Origin: JAUNST01 sp964452285
GTDB taxonomy: Bacteria; Patescibacteriota; Microgenomatia; UBA1400; PJMF01
DNA length: 12,228 nucleotides
Assembly: GCA_964452285.1 (NCBI GenBank)
Contig: CAYVKW010000032.1
Coordinates: 1 to 12,228, forward strand
Direction of reading: 5' to 3'
Part shown: piece by piece, positions 1-5,907 of the stretch
How the letters are laid out: each line of letters opens with the position of its first letter
Position numbering within the stretch: position 1 is the first letter of the stretch
The notes under the pieces: model-generated
What the model was told of the DNA's origin: nothing
Seen by the model: the letters and a program-made list of their open reading frames with translations, nothing else
The model's database searches: none
Position numbers and translations under genes: made by a program

Positions 1-606
1 GCCCCATTTTTCTTGAAAATTAGTATAAGTCTTTTTACTCATCAGAATCCCAGCTGTATTGCCTACCAATTTTTCTTCCACCAATTGACAATCAATATTT
101 TTAGCTTGGATCATTTTCGCCCACAATTGATTTGTTGGCGAAAATGCTTCAGGAATATATTTACCAGTTGCAATGTATTCAGTGGCTAAACCAGACGCAA
201 TCGGTCGAATTGAAACCGACACTTTTTGTCCATTCAATTCGAATCCGCTTTTGTTAAAATTTTCTGCCACCAAATTTAACCAACCATCCATATTCGTTCC
301 AGCTTTTTCTGTTGAAGCCACTATCTCTACATCAATCTCTCCTCTTCCAGTGACACTCTGTGGATAATTAGTAATTTCTGGCAATTCATCTGCCGGGTCA
401 GTTAATGTTGTGCCGCTGATGTCTAAACGCGGAGATAAAGTTTGCACCTTCACTCTCGTCAAGAGTGCGTCTAATGTCTCCTGCGCTTGTTTTTCCGTCA
501 ATGGCTCGCCGTTATCTGTCTCTGTTATGATCAGAGAACTAGAACATCCACTCAAAACCAACGCTAATACCATGATCGAGATTGCCAGTAAGAATTTCCT
601 TTTCAT
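1..606 (-). CDS. Lipoprotein with solute-binding-like domain (3' end cut by window edge)
   Basis: The first 202 residues are visible; the gene continues beyond position 1. The start at 606 is preceded by a GGGGAGG ribosome site. The N-terminus MKRKFLLAISIMVLALVLSG-C is a lipoprotein signal peptide with an LSGC lipobox, so the protein should be lipid-anchored outside the membrane. After a linker, residues about 70-202 read like the first lobe of an extracellular solute-binding domain: a G-x-I-D-V-E-I-V-A-S-T-E-K start, then IASGLATEYIATGKYIPEAF, a TNQLW segment and a VGNTAGILMSKKTY segment. From memory this pattern occurs in lipoproteins of Gram-positive bacteria that carry a von Willebrand factor A domain further on; that part would lie outside this window. 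It is the second gene of an operon, 32 bases after the two-TM gene. Substrate unknown. Family assignment is by recollection, not a search. Confidence 0.72.
   Translation of the reverse strand, partial: MKRKFLLAISIMVLALVLSGCSSSLIITETDNGEPLTEKQAQETLDALLTRVKVQTLSPRLDISGTTLTDPADELPEITNYPQSVTGRGEIDVEIVASTEKAGTNMDGWLNLVAENFNKSGFELNGQKVSVSIRPIASGLATEYIATGKYIPEAFSPTNQLWAKMIQAKNIDCQLVEEKLVGNTAGILMSKKTYTNFQEKWG
112..146. repeat. Intragenic hairpin, 10 + 4 bp
   Basis: CATTTTCGCC (112-121) is perfectly complementary to GGCGAAAATG (137-146). After one mismatch the stem continues with ACAA/TTGT and a 5-nt loop. It lies inside the lipoprotein coding sequence and is not followed by a T run in either direction. 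Confidence 0.85.
205..242. repeat. Intragenic hairpin, 10 + 4 bp
   Basis: TCGAATTGAA (205-214) pairs perfectly with TTCAATTCGA (233-242). A small internal loop is followed by GACA/TGTC (218-221 / 227-230) closing a 5-nt loop. It lies inside the lipoprotein gene, only about 60 bases from the hairpin at 112-146. Confidence 0.85.
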
Positions 607-638
607 TTTGAAATTCCTCCCCTTTGTTTATTTTCAGT

Positions 639-1382
639 TTATTGTTGCTCCAAATGAATACCGCCGAAAGATTTAAGGTGAACGATTTTAATCGCTTCCT
701 CTACATCTTTTGGCGGAGTTCCTACCTTTTGTTCTTCCACGTAAATTACTACTTTTGTCAAAAGGACTTCACATTGATTAAGAATGTCTTCATTTTCATG
801 CAGGAAAGCTGTCATTTGCTGACAGTTTTCCTCATAGACACGTCTTTTCCTTTCCAAGTTTTCTTCTTCTGGATCGCACAACAAAGCTCTATTTAGCACT
901 AACAATAATTTTTTACAGATCGCTTGTTCTGCTGTTTTTAGAGAATCTTGCGCCAAACTGAAAATTTTAACTTGGTTTCTTTCAAGAATCTCTGTCATTC
1001 TATCTTGTTTGCGAGCAATATTATCTAGTTGATCAATCCCTCTTTCTAGTAAATCATTTAATTTTGGTCTCATTCTTTGAAAAGACAAAATTTCTTGACG
1101 TACTTTTTCTGGATCGTGTTTTACTTCTGGTGACAAGTTAAATTTAACTTTTAAAACCTGTTGCTTTTTCTTTAGCTTCCGATAACCAATTAGCAGTAAT
1201 GTGTTAGCTATTAAAGCCATTGCTATCCAAGTAATCCATTTCGTCATGATTAGGCTATCAGTTGCTTTTACTCCAAATTTAATGATCATTTGTACTCGGT
1301 CTAAAGCTAGGACCCTCGCTATCGCTATTAGTAGCGCCACATCGACTCCCAACCACAGAATCACATACCATCTTTTCTTCAT
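639..1382 (-). CDS. Two-TM membrane protein with helical cytoplasmic domain, unknown function
   Basis: 247 residues. The start at 1382 has a very strong ribosome site (AAAGGAGGAG) and lies about 67 bases downstream of the predicted transcription start. Two hydrophobic segments (about residues 5-27 and 49-67) are followed by a basic stretch RKLKKKQQ, which suggests both ends are cytoplasmic. Residues 90-215 are rich in E, K, Q, R and L without prolines and look like a long helical or coiled-coil domain, including RPKLNDLLERGIDQLDNIARKQDRM. Two cysteines (C-x-x-M and CEV) lie near residues 190-205. It is the first gene of an operon with the lipoprotein, so it may be a membrane partner of that protein. 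I do not recognise the family. A 13-bp inverted repeat (802-832) lies inside the gene. Confidence 0.8.
   Translation of the reverse strand: MKKRWYVILWLGVDVALLIAIARVLALDRVQMIIKFGVKATDSLIMTKWITWIAMALIANTLLLIGYRKLKKKQQVLKVKFNLSPEVKHDPEKVRQEILSFQRMRPKLNDLLERGIDQLDNIARKQDRMTEILERNQVKIFSLAQDSLKTAEQAICKKLLLVLNRALLCDPEEENLERKRRVYEENCQQMTAFLHENEDILNQCEVLLTKVVIYVEEQKVGTPPKDVEEAIKIVHLKSFGGIHLEQQ
802..832. repeat. Intragenic hairpin, 13 bp with one G.T pair
   Basis: AGGAAAGCTGTCA (802-814) pairs with TGACAGTTTTCCT (820-832) with a single G.T pair (808/826) and a 5-nt loop. It lies in the coding sequence for YEENCQQMTAFLHE of the two-TM protein. Confidence 0.85.
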
Positions 1383-1427
1383 TCGCTTCTCCTCCTTTAT
1401 TGAAGTCGTTTTTTTATTAAAGAACTT

Positions 1428-1446
1428 GACAAGCCTCCTTCTTGTC
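1428..1446 (-). promoter_or_regulatory. 5'-terminal mRNA hairpin with Shine-Dalgarno-like loop
   Basis: On the minus strand GACAAG-AAGGAGG-CTTGTC forms a 6-bp stem with a 7-nt loop. With the promoter at 1456-1484 the transcript would begin near 1449, so this hairpin would be its first structure, 3 nt from the 5' end. The loop reads AAGGAGG, a full anti-16S match, but no ATG follows it at usable spacing; the real ribosome site of the gene lies about 40 bases further on. It could protect the 5' end, serve as a ribosome standby site, or be an operator (the DNA is also an inverted repeat). The role is inference. Confidence 0.5.
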
Positions 1447-1455
1447 GAATCCTAT

Positions 1456-1484
1456 ATTATATATTTTGATCTAGTTAATGTCAA
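1456..1484 (-). promoter_or_regulatory. Near-consensus sigma-70 promoter for the two-TM / lipoprotein operon
   Basis: On the minus strand TTGACA (1484-1479) and TATAAT (1461-1456) are separated by exactly 17 bases, both hexamers matching consensus fully. Predicted start of transcription is about 1449. It sits directly after the stop codon of the upstream Memo-like gene, so this operon can be expressed independently of it. Confidence 0.85.
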
Positions 1485-1499
1485 ATAAGTGACACTTGG

Positions 1500-2168
1500 T
1501 CATTCCCACCAGCCACTTATGTAACTGGTAATATTTTCTTCTCCGCCACCTAGTAATTGCGAATTACTTACTTGTTCTAGAAAAAACTTGGGCTCCTTCT
1601 TTCCAAAAAATCCCTGTACTATTGCCCAACAATTTGGACAATCATTGACCACTTCTGCCCAATTATTTTCTTCCAAAGCTTTTAGACTTCGCTGATCATT
1701 TTGCGCTGTTTCTTCCATGTTTCCGCCGTGAGAAAAGTCAGAGCTAATCAATAAAATTATCTCTGCTTTTTCTCCGTTTGTCCCCATTTTTTTATTGATT
1801 TTTTCACCTAATCGTCGCAAATTTTTGCTTTGACTTTTTTTCGCGCTCACTGCCATTTTTATAACTTGACTTTTTGGACAAGCCTCTTTGATGAGCGGTA
1901 ATAATCCCGCTACTCCGTGTTCATTGGCGATTTTTTGCCTATTTATGGATATTTTTTCCTTCCTCTCACTTTCCCATTCCCATTTTTCCCGCAAAAAATC
2001 GCCTCCTTCTTCATCTGTCAATATCATTTCTCCTGCTTTTAGCTGTTTATAATGGTCCGGTGAAATTAAGACGATTATGGTCTCGTCACTACACGCGATT
2101 TGATCAAGCGTCTGCTTGATCAAATCGCGTGCCAAAAGATGATGTGGTACTACCCAAGCCTTTTTAAT
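1500..2168 (-). CDS. Memo-family (AmmeMemoRadiSam protein B-like) protein, no standard start codon
   Basis: Read from the ATT just after the upstream gene's TGA this is 222 residues. The reading frame begins IKKAWVVPHHLLA, and VVPHH is the first metal-ligand-like motif of the Memo family. Further conserved elements are PDH (His about 39), EHGVAGLLPLI (His about 84), SSDFSHGG (about 142-149) and DCPNCW (Cys about 177 and 180), in the family order. Memo proteins are related to metal-dependent dioxygenases; the bacterial function is unsettled. The first ordinary start codon in frame is TTG at 2135, which would remove the PHH motif and has no clear ribosome site. So the protein is either initiated at ATT (2168-2166), made by TGA readthrough from the DUF3160 gene, or reinitiated by coupling. 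The gene's 5' part contains an 18-bp hairpin. It ends in ISGWWE-TGA. Confidence 0.8.
   Translation of the reverse strand: MKKAWVVPHHLLARDLIKQTLDQIACSDETIIVLISPDHYKQLKAGEMILTDEEGGDFLREKWEWESERKEKISINRQKIANEHGVAGLLPLIKEACPKSQVIKMAVSAKKSQSKNLRRLGEKINKKMGTNGEKAEIILLISSDFSHGGNMEETAQNDQRSLKALEENNWAEVVNDCPNCWAIVQGFFGKKEPKFFLEQVSNSQLLGGGEENITSYISGWWE
2092..2131. repeat. Perfect 18-bp inverted repeat at the 5' end of the Memo-like gene
   Basis: CACGCGATTTGATCAAGC (2092-2109) is perfectly complementary to 2114-2131, with a 4-nt loop GTCT (AGAC in the mRNA). It encodes ARDLIKQTLDQIAC, which reads as normal Memo family sequence, so it is not an obvious insertion. In the mRNA the stem starts 37 nt after the TGA of the DUF3160 gene. 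There is no T run, so it is not an intrinsic terminator. Both arms contain the palindrome TTGATCAA. Confidence 0.95.
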
Positions 2169-4490
2169 TCACTTTCCGAAATACGGCGTCCACCAATTAG
2201 GCTGTGCTGGCAATTCTTCTCTTTGATAAACTTTTGCCTTCCAACTTTCATCAGTCTCTCTCGTTGTCAGCGGTCCTGTAAATTCACGATAACTATAAGT
2301 CAATCCTCGCACCAATCGCCGTCCATTGAAATCATCCACCGCTAACACAATTTCATCTGGAATCGCATTCGCTTCATATAGAATTTGACTAGTTTTTATA
2401 TCTGTCGCCACATCGGTGATCAGAGCCGATCTAGCATTATCCTCTAAGCGTGCTACTGGGAAAATCGGTCCCAGCACACCGTCTATCCCCGCTGTTATTG
2501 TTCGCAAGCTCTCATATTCATCCTCCGTCAATTTTTCACTGTTAATCTGACTTTTTACCACTTTTTGATAAAAATTCAAATCTTCCAGATAAGCATCCAA
2601 TCTCCAAGTCAAAGCATCTTCTTCCTCGATTAGGCCACTTTGCGCCAACCAATCTCGATTTTTTTGCACTAAACTAGTCAATCTTTGCCAAAACTCCAGA
2701 TTTGGTTCTACATAGCCATAGGGGACAGCTGGAATTTCACAATCACCTCCACCGCCCATTTCTGCATAAGATTGCTTGGCGTACAAAATCGTGTCATGTT
2801 TGAGCTCGGTGTAAGAACCCAAAAAAGTATTTAGGTTTTTTGCTTGCGTGCCTGTCTTGGTCATTAATCCTGGAGTACCACCATCTTTTAAGCTCTGCAA
2901 AGTGTATAACCACGATACATAATTATTTTTTGTCCATGCTTCTTCATCCCAGCCCGCAAATTCATCTTGCAACAATTTCATTTTTTTCGCCAACACTTTC
3001 TTCGATTCTGGCGCCTCCGTCTTTTCCCACTCAGCCAGCTGTTTCGCGGCAAACTCATTTCCAAAAGCCGTCGGCACCATCAGCGCTGTGGGCATTGACG
3101 GCAATTTCTCTCCTGTTTCCGCATCTGCCACCTCATCTCCTTGAGTTAAGTTCGTAAATATATACGCATCTGGTGTAAATCTCTGCGAAAACAATTGGAA
3201 AGCTTGCGTTCCTCCTTGTACTTCTTCTTTTGTTCTTGTCATAATTGCCGGATCAATGATTACCGCTGACATAATCTGCGGTTTTTTTAACTTTTGCATT
3301 TCTGGCAATAGCTCTGTCACCGTTTGTAAGTTTAGTCCATTCTTGGCAAAATTTTGATAATCTGGCACCGTCAGATCATCTGCGTTACCCACCAGATAAT
3401 CAATCGGCTCCTTCAAATTTTGCCACAAAGTCATGCCATTCTCTGTTGCCTCCAACGCGCTCACCAAATTGAGCGCGTCCAAAGTTTTTTTTGCATTCAG
3501 CTCTTTGTCAATGCTATTCAAAGCAAAATTACTCCGCCCATACCACATCATCGCCTTGAAGTAAGCCTGCCCTAGAGAATTTTTATTATAATGTCCTCGA
3601 GCTGTATATTGTGTGTAGTCGTGATTTTGTCCCGTCACTTCAGAAAAGCCCAAGCCTTCCGTTGCGGCTAGTACTTGCTCTAATTCTGCTGTTGCCATGG
3701 CTGCTTGTTCTTTAGTAAGATTTTTCGCCATTATTCCCGCCATTTCTGTTTTTACTTTTGTTTCATCTAACTCTACCATGTAGCCTGCTGGAACATCAGT
3801 ATATTCAAGCGGCGTCAGATCCACACTTCTTAGCAGCGCCGCCGGCACCGCCAAGTAAGCACTTAGACGTTCATAACTTTCCTTTTCGTCTGCTCCCGTT
3901 GCTTGATTTGCCCGCATCGTCACTTCCGCCAACAATTCCTCCGTTAATTGTTGCAACATCGGCAAAAACTTGGTATCTTCCAAATATTCCAATTCCAAAT
4001 CAAAAAGTTTGTGGTAAATATGCATCGCTGTATCAGCTGTGACATAAACCGCATTTCCACTTTCTCTTGTGCAAATATTTCCTCCACCAAAGTCTCCATA
4101 AATATCTGTCCAATCATCGTTTCTTGGTACTTCTACTTTTGGATCTTGCCTGTAAAATTCCTTAGTATACGGTCTGACTACGAAACCATCGCTTAAAATC
4201 GCTTTTTTCTCCTCATCGGTAAATTTTCCTTCACTTAAATTTTCGATACTCGTTGTATTATTAAAATCAAATTTAGTTGAATCAGCTTTTGTCTTATATT
4301 TATCGAGCTGTTCTGATTTGAAGTTTGCCGCCATCGCCCATCCAGCCAAAATTATGATAATCGCTCCTACTCCCGCTCCCAGCCATATCGGCCAATTCTT
4401 CTTTTCTCTTTTCTCTGTCTCTATTGATTCGTTGCTTTCATCAGCCTCTTTTTTCTCGATTTCTGGTATTGCGTCTTGTTCTGTCATCAT
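2169..4490 (-). CDS. DUF3160 family membrane-anchored extracellular protein
   Basis: 773 residues. A charged cytoplasmic N-terminus (1-32) is followed by one membrane segment (about 33-55, WPIWLGAGVGAIIIILAGWAMAA), and the rest should be outside the cell. The family is recognised from VYVTADTAMHIYHKLFD (about 148-164; the DUF3160 pattern is V-T-x-D-x-x-L-H-x-Y-H-x-x-F), from GYVEPNLEFWQRL in the C-terminal third, and from ALITDVATD near the end. Length is normal for the family, whose function is unknown. Start: two ATG codons in a row (4490 and 4487) without a ribosome site; a TAGAAA box ends 6 nt upstream, so a leaderless start is possible, and a TATAAT box lies about 95 bases upstream. The TGA stop is followed without gap, in the same frame, by the Memo-like gene. 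Several inverted repeats lie inside (3354-3403, 3455-3478, 3930-3953). Confidence 0.88.
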   Translation of the reverse strand: MMTEQDAIPEIEKKEADESNESIETEKREKKNWPIWLGAGVGAIIIILAGWAMAANFKSEQLDKYKTKADSTKFDFNNTTSIENLSEGKFTDEEKKAILSDGFVVRPYTKEFYRQDPKVEVPRNDDWTDIYGDFGGGNICTRESGNAVYVTADTAMHIYHKLFDLELEYLEDTKFLPMLQQLTEELLAEVTMRANQATGADEKESYERLSAYLAVPAALLRSVDLTPLEYTDVPAGYMVELDETKVKTEMAGIMAKNLTKEQAAMATAELEQVLAATEGLGFSEVTGQNHDYTQYTARGHYNKNSLGQAYFKAMMWYGRSNFALNSIDKELNAKKTLDALNLVSALEATENGMTLWQNLKEPIDYLVGNADDLTVPDYQNFAKNGLNLQTVTELLPEMQKLKKPQIMSAVIIDPAIMTRTKEEVQGGTQAFQLFSQRFTPDAYIFTNLTQGDEVADAETGEKLPSMPTALMVPTAFGNEFAAKQLAEWEKTEAPESKKVLAKKMKLLQDEFAGWDEEAWTKNNYVSWLYTLQSLKDGGTPGLMTKTGTQAKNLNTFLGSYTELKHDTILYAKQSYAEMGGGGDCEIPAVPYGYVEPNLEFWQRLTSLVQKNRDWLAQSGLIEEEDALTWRLDAYLEDLNFYQKVVKSQINSEKLTEDEYESLRTITAGIDGVLGPIFPVARLEDNARSALITDVATDIKTSQILYEANAIPDEIVLAVDDFNGRRLVRGLTYSYREFTGPLTTRETDESWKAKVYQREELPAQPNWWTPYFGK
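3354..3403. repeat. Intragenic inverted repeat, 11 of 12 bp
   Basis: TTGATAATCTGG (3354-3365) pairs with CCAGATAATCAA (3392-3403) except for one A-A mismatch; the loop is 26 nt. It lies within the DUF3160 gene. Confidence 0.75.
3455..3478. repeat. Intragenic hairpin, 9 bp perfect
   Basis: ACGCGCTCA (3455-3463) pairs with TGAGCGCGT (3470-3478) with a 6-nt loop, within the DUF3160 gene. It is GC-rich compared with its surroundings. Confidence 0.85.
3930..3953. repeat. Intragenic hairpin, 8 bp perfect
   Basis: CAACAATT (3930-3937) pairs with AATTGTTG (3946-3953) around an 8-nt loop, inside the DUF3160 gene. Confidence 0.7.
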
Positions 4491-4580
4491 TTTGGCTTTC
4501 TATTTTCTTTTTTTATCTTCTCTATTTTTATTTTTACCCTATTTTTTACTTAATTTTGCACTTTTCTTCTTCTCTATCAC

Positions 4581-4611
4581 ATTATACTCTTTTTTATTCT
4601 CATTTTTCCAA
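4581..4611 (-). promoter_or_regulatory. Possible promoter of the DUF3160-Memo unit
   Basis: On the minus strand a perfect TATAAT (4586-4581) lies about 90 bases before the DUF3160 start, with a poor -35 candidate TTGGAA (4611-4606) at 19-bp spacing. The intervening DNA is purine-rich on the transcribed strand with no hairpin. It may instead be a leftover of AT richness, with the gene co-transcribed from the DUF1653 gene. Confidence 0.4.
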
Positions 4612-4623
4612 ATTTTGAGTCAC

Positions 4624-4854
4624 TTAATTAGTTAAAATTTCCTTAAATCTTTCTTTCCATTCTCCATTTACTTTCACTTTTTCTTCAAACATTTTACGCG
4701 GTCGCACCCAGATTTTTCCTCTTGGATTGTCATACAGGCATTCGTAAACCACCATTTCCTCTAGAGTTTCACTCTGAATTGCTATTGTCAGCACTTTATA
4801 CTTCATTTCTTTAGCCTTGTAATGCTGATAAATTGCTCCAATTTGCGCCTTCAT
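4624..4854 (-). CDS. DUF1653 family small protein
   Basis: 76 residues from the ATG at 4854. The pattern GAIYQHYKAKEMKYKVLTIA, then SETLEEMVVYECLY and GKIWVRPRKMFEEKV covers the whole DUF1653 domain (K-G-x-Y-R-H-Y-K-G, ETLE-x-x-VVYQ-x-LY, WVRP-x-x-MF), normally a stand-alone protein of 60-80 residues of unknown function. The open frame extends upstream to an ATG at 4929, but those residues (RMQRCAT and before) are not part of the family. The next ATG, 4863, is also possible (79 residues). I prefer 4854 because an extended -10 box TGC-TACAAT ends 7 nt before it, giving a nearly leaderless mRNA. No ribosome site is visible. The gene lies 133 bases upstream of DUF3160 on the same strand. Confidence 0.82.
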   Translation of the reverse strand: MKAQIGAIYQHYKAKEMKYKVLTIAIQSETLEEMVVYECLYDNPRGKIWVRPRKMFEEKVKVNGEWKERFKEILTN

Positions 4855-4861
4855 GACTTTC

Positions 4862-4891
4862 ATTGTAGCACATCGCTGCATTCTACGCCAA
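4862..4891 (-). promoter_or_regulatory. Extended -10 promoter for DUF1653, leaderless geometry
   Basis: On the minus strand TTGGCG (4891-4886), an 18-bp spacer ending in TGC, and TACAAT (4867-4862). The expected transcription start is about 4855, one base from the ATG at 4854. Confidence 0.5.
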
Positions 4892-4969
4892 TCTAGACAT
4901 TTTCTCCTCATTTTCATCGTCAACCGCATATTTCTTGTTTTATTTTTACTTCAGCCTCGCTTTCTACAT

Positions 4970-4998
4970 TTGACTTATTAGCCATTTTATGATATAAT
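4970..4998 (+). promoter_or_regulatory. Strong sigma-70 promoter for the orphan gene at 5148
   Basis: TTGACT (4970-4975), a 17-bp spacer and TATAAT (4993-4998). Predicted transcription start about 5005, which leaves a leader of about 143 nt before the start codon. Confidence 0.85.
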
Positions 4999-5004
4999 AT
5001 AGGC

Positions 5005-5147
5005 TCTGTTTATGAATAGTTTATCTTGTTTGCAAGATTTTCTCTTCATTAAACAGTGTTCTGTTACACGGTTACCAAAGGCAAGTCATGGTGCTTGTCA
5101 TAAGTCCTTATCGCTTGCGCGAAAGGCAGACAAAAGGAGGAAGTTCC
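5005..5147 (+). promoter_or_regulatory. Structured 5' leader of the orphan gene
   Basis: The leader contains a row of small hairpins: ATCTTG-TTTG-CAAGAT (5023-5038, followed by a T/C-rich run), AACAG-TGTT-CTGTT (5052-5065), GGCAAG-loop-CTTGTC with one G.U pair (5080-5099) and TCGC-TTGC-GCGA (5111-5122). It ends in AAAGGAGG (5133-5140), 7 nt before the ATG. It matches no riboswitch I can recognise. A regulatory leader is inferred from length and structure. Confidence 0.45.
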
Positions 5148-5618
5148 ATGGAAAAGAAAGCTATTGTTGTGATTTATGCTGGAGCTCATCAGCCCCGGTT
5201 GTATGACAGACTGCCTGCGCGCTTCGCGCACGACCCTGGCTATCTACAGCCAGGAGTTTATCAGGTTACAGATCTTAGTCAAGCCATTCCAGTCGGTTTC
5301 CAACACTGGGAACATCTGGTTGATGTTCCCGTCATGCTTGACGAGGATGTTGGTGGAAATCTGGACTTGTCACTTCTGTGGCAGGTTTATAGCGGCACCG
5401 CCATCGGCGTTGCCACGGTCCTGACCTGGGCTCTTAGCAAAGATGGTATTCCTTTGTCGGAAAAGCAGCGCGGGGCACTGCTGATGGCTCGGCAGGGGAC
5501 ACTTACTCGCTGTCCTCACGGCTATAGCTCATTGAGCCAACAATATCTATCAGCAATCCTGCAACCCTTCGGTAGTGAGATTCAGCTTGTCAACTACGGT
5601 CGGCTGGCTTTCGCGTAA
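5148..5618 (+). CDS. Orphan 156-residue protein, unknown function
   Basis: The start at 5148 is chosen for the ideal ribosome site AAAGGAGG at 7-nt spacing; the frame stays open further upstream but without such a site. The protein begins MEKKAIVVIYAGAHQPRLYD and contains no signal peptide or clear membrane segment. Visible blocks are a mixed N-terminal half (PGYLQPGVYQVTDLSQAIPVGFQHWEHL), a short hydrophobic stretch GTAIGVATVLTWALS (about 85-99) and a C-terminal half with CPHGYSSLSQQYLSAIL. I recognise no family. It stands alone between its own promoter and terminator. Its codons use more G and C (CTG, GCC, GGC) than the neighbouring genes, which may point to a different origin or strong expression. 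It contains the hairpins 5235-5254, 5309-5331 and a GGCACCGCC/GGCGTTGCC quasi-palindrome (5394-5414). Confidence 0.82.
   Translation: MEKKAIVVIYAGAHQPRLYDRLPARFAHDPGYLQPGVYQVTDLSQAIPVGFQHWEHLVDVPVMLDEDVGGNLDLSLLWQVYSGTAIGVATVLTWALSKDGIPLSEKQRGALLMARQGTLTRCPHGYSSLSQQYLSAILQPFGSEIQLVNYGRLAFA
5309..5331. repeat. Intragenic hairpin, 9 bp perfect
   Basis: GGGAACATC (5309-5317) pairs with GATGTTCCC (5323-5331) with a 5-nt loop, in the orphan gene. A second perfect 7-bp hairpin, CCTGGCT/AGCCAGG (5235-5254), lies 55 bases upstream. Confidence 0.85.
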
Positions 5619-5626
5619 CAAAAACT

Positions 5627-5663
5627 AAGCGCCAGACATTCTGTCTGGCGCTTTTCTCTTTTC
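5627..5663 (+). terminator. Intrinsic terminator of the orphan gene
   Basis: AAGCGCCAGACA (5627-5638) pairs perfectly with TGTCTGGCGCTT (5642-5653) around a 3-nt loop, followed by TTTTCTCTTTT. It lies 8 bases after the TAA stop codon. Confidence 0.95.
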
Positions 5664-5872
5664 TACTATCTTTTCTCTTTTTCTCTTCTCCTTCGGCTTC
5701 TAGAAAAAATCTTCTTCCCCCCCTCTTTTTTCTCCTGTAAACAATTTCCTTACCTCATGTTCCGCCTTTTTTCATCGTCAATTCCCTCATTCAATTTTAC
5801 TTTTCTTTCTTCATTCACACTTGCTCGAACACTCAAAATCAACTCAAAAACGCCTTTTCATCCACTTTTTTC
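5664..5872. other. Pyrimidine-rich intergenic stretch
   Basis: The plus strand is strongly C/T-rich with low complexity (many TCTTTTC runs). I see no gene, repeat or convincing promoter here until the -35 element of the next gene. Open frames crossing it look like composition artefacts. Confidence 0.6.
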
Positions 5873-5901
5873 TTCGCAATCTCGTTTTTCTCTTCTATAA
5901 T
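5873..5901 (+). promoter_or_regulatory. Promoter with leaderless geometry for the gene at 5908
   Basis: TTCGCA (5873-5878), a 17-bp spacer and perfect TATAAT (5896-5901). The -10 box ends 6 nt before the ATG at 5908, so +1 would coincide with the A of the start codon. Confidence 0.6.
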
Positions 5902-5907
5902 TATTTC

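Noticed and set aside
2169..2171. TGA recoded as glycine (genetic code 25) joining DUF3160 and Memo
   Set aside because: Other genes here (Memo-like, VanZ-like, 5908 gene) end naturally at TGA, and the long frames contain no internal TGA, so the standard code applies.
2092..2171. Selenocysteine insertion at the TGA with the hairpin as a bacterial SECIS
   Set aside because: A bacterial SECIS lies within about 10-15 nt of the UGA and has a GGU-type loop; here the stem begins 37 nt away and the mRNA loop is AGAC.
5821..5907. Longer start for the gene at 5908 (from 5821)
   Set aside because: The extra residues are low-complexity, cross the promoter and have no ribosome site.
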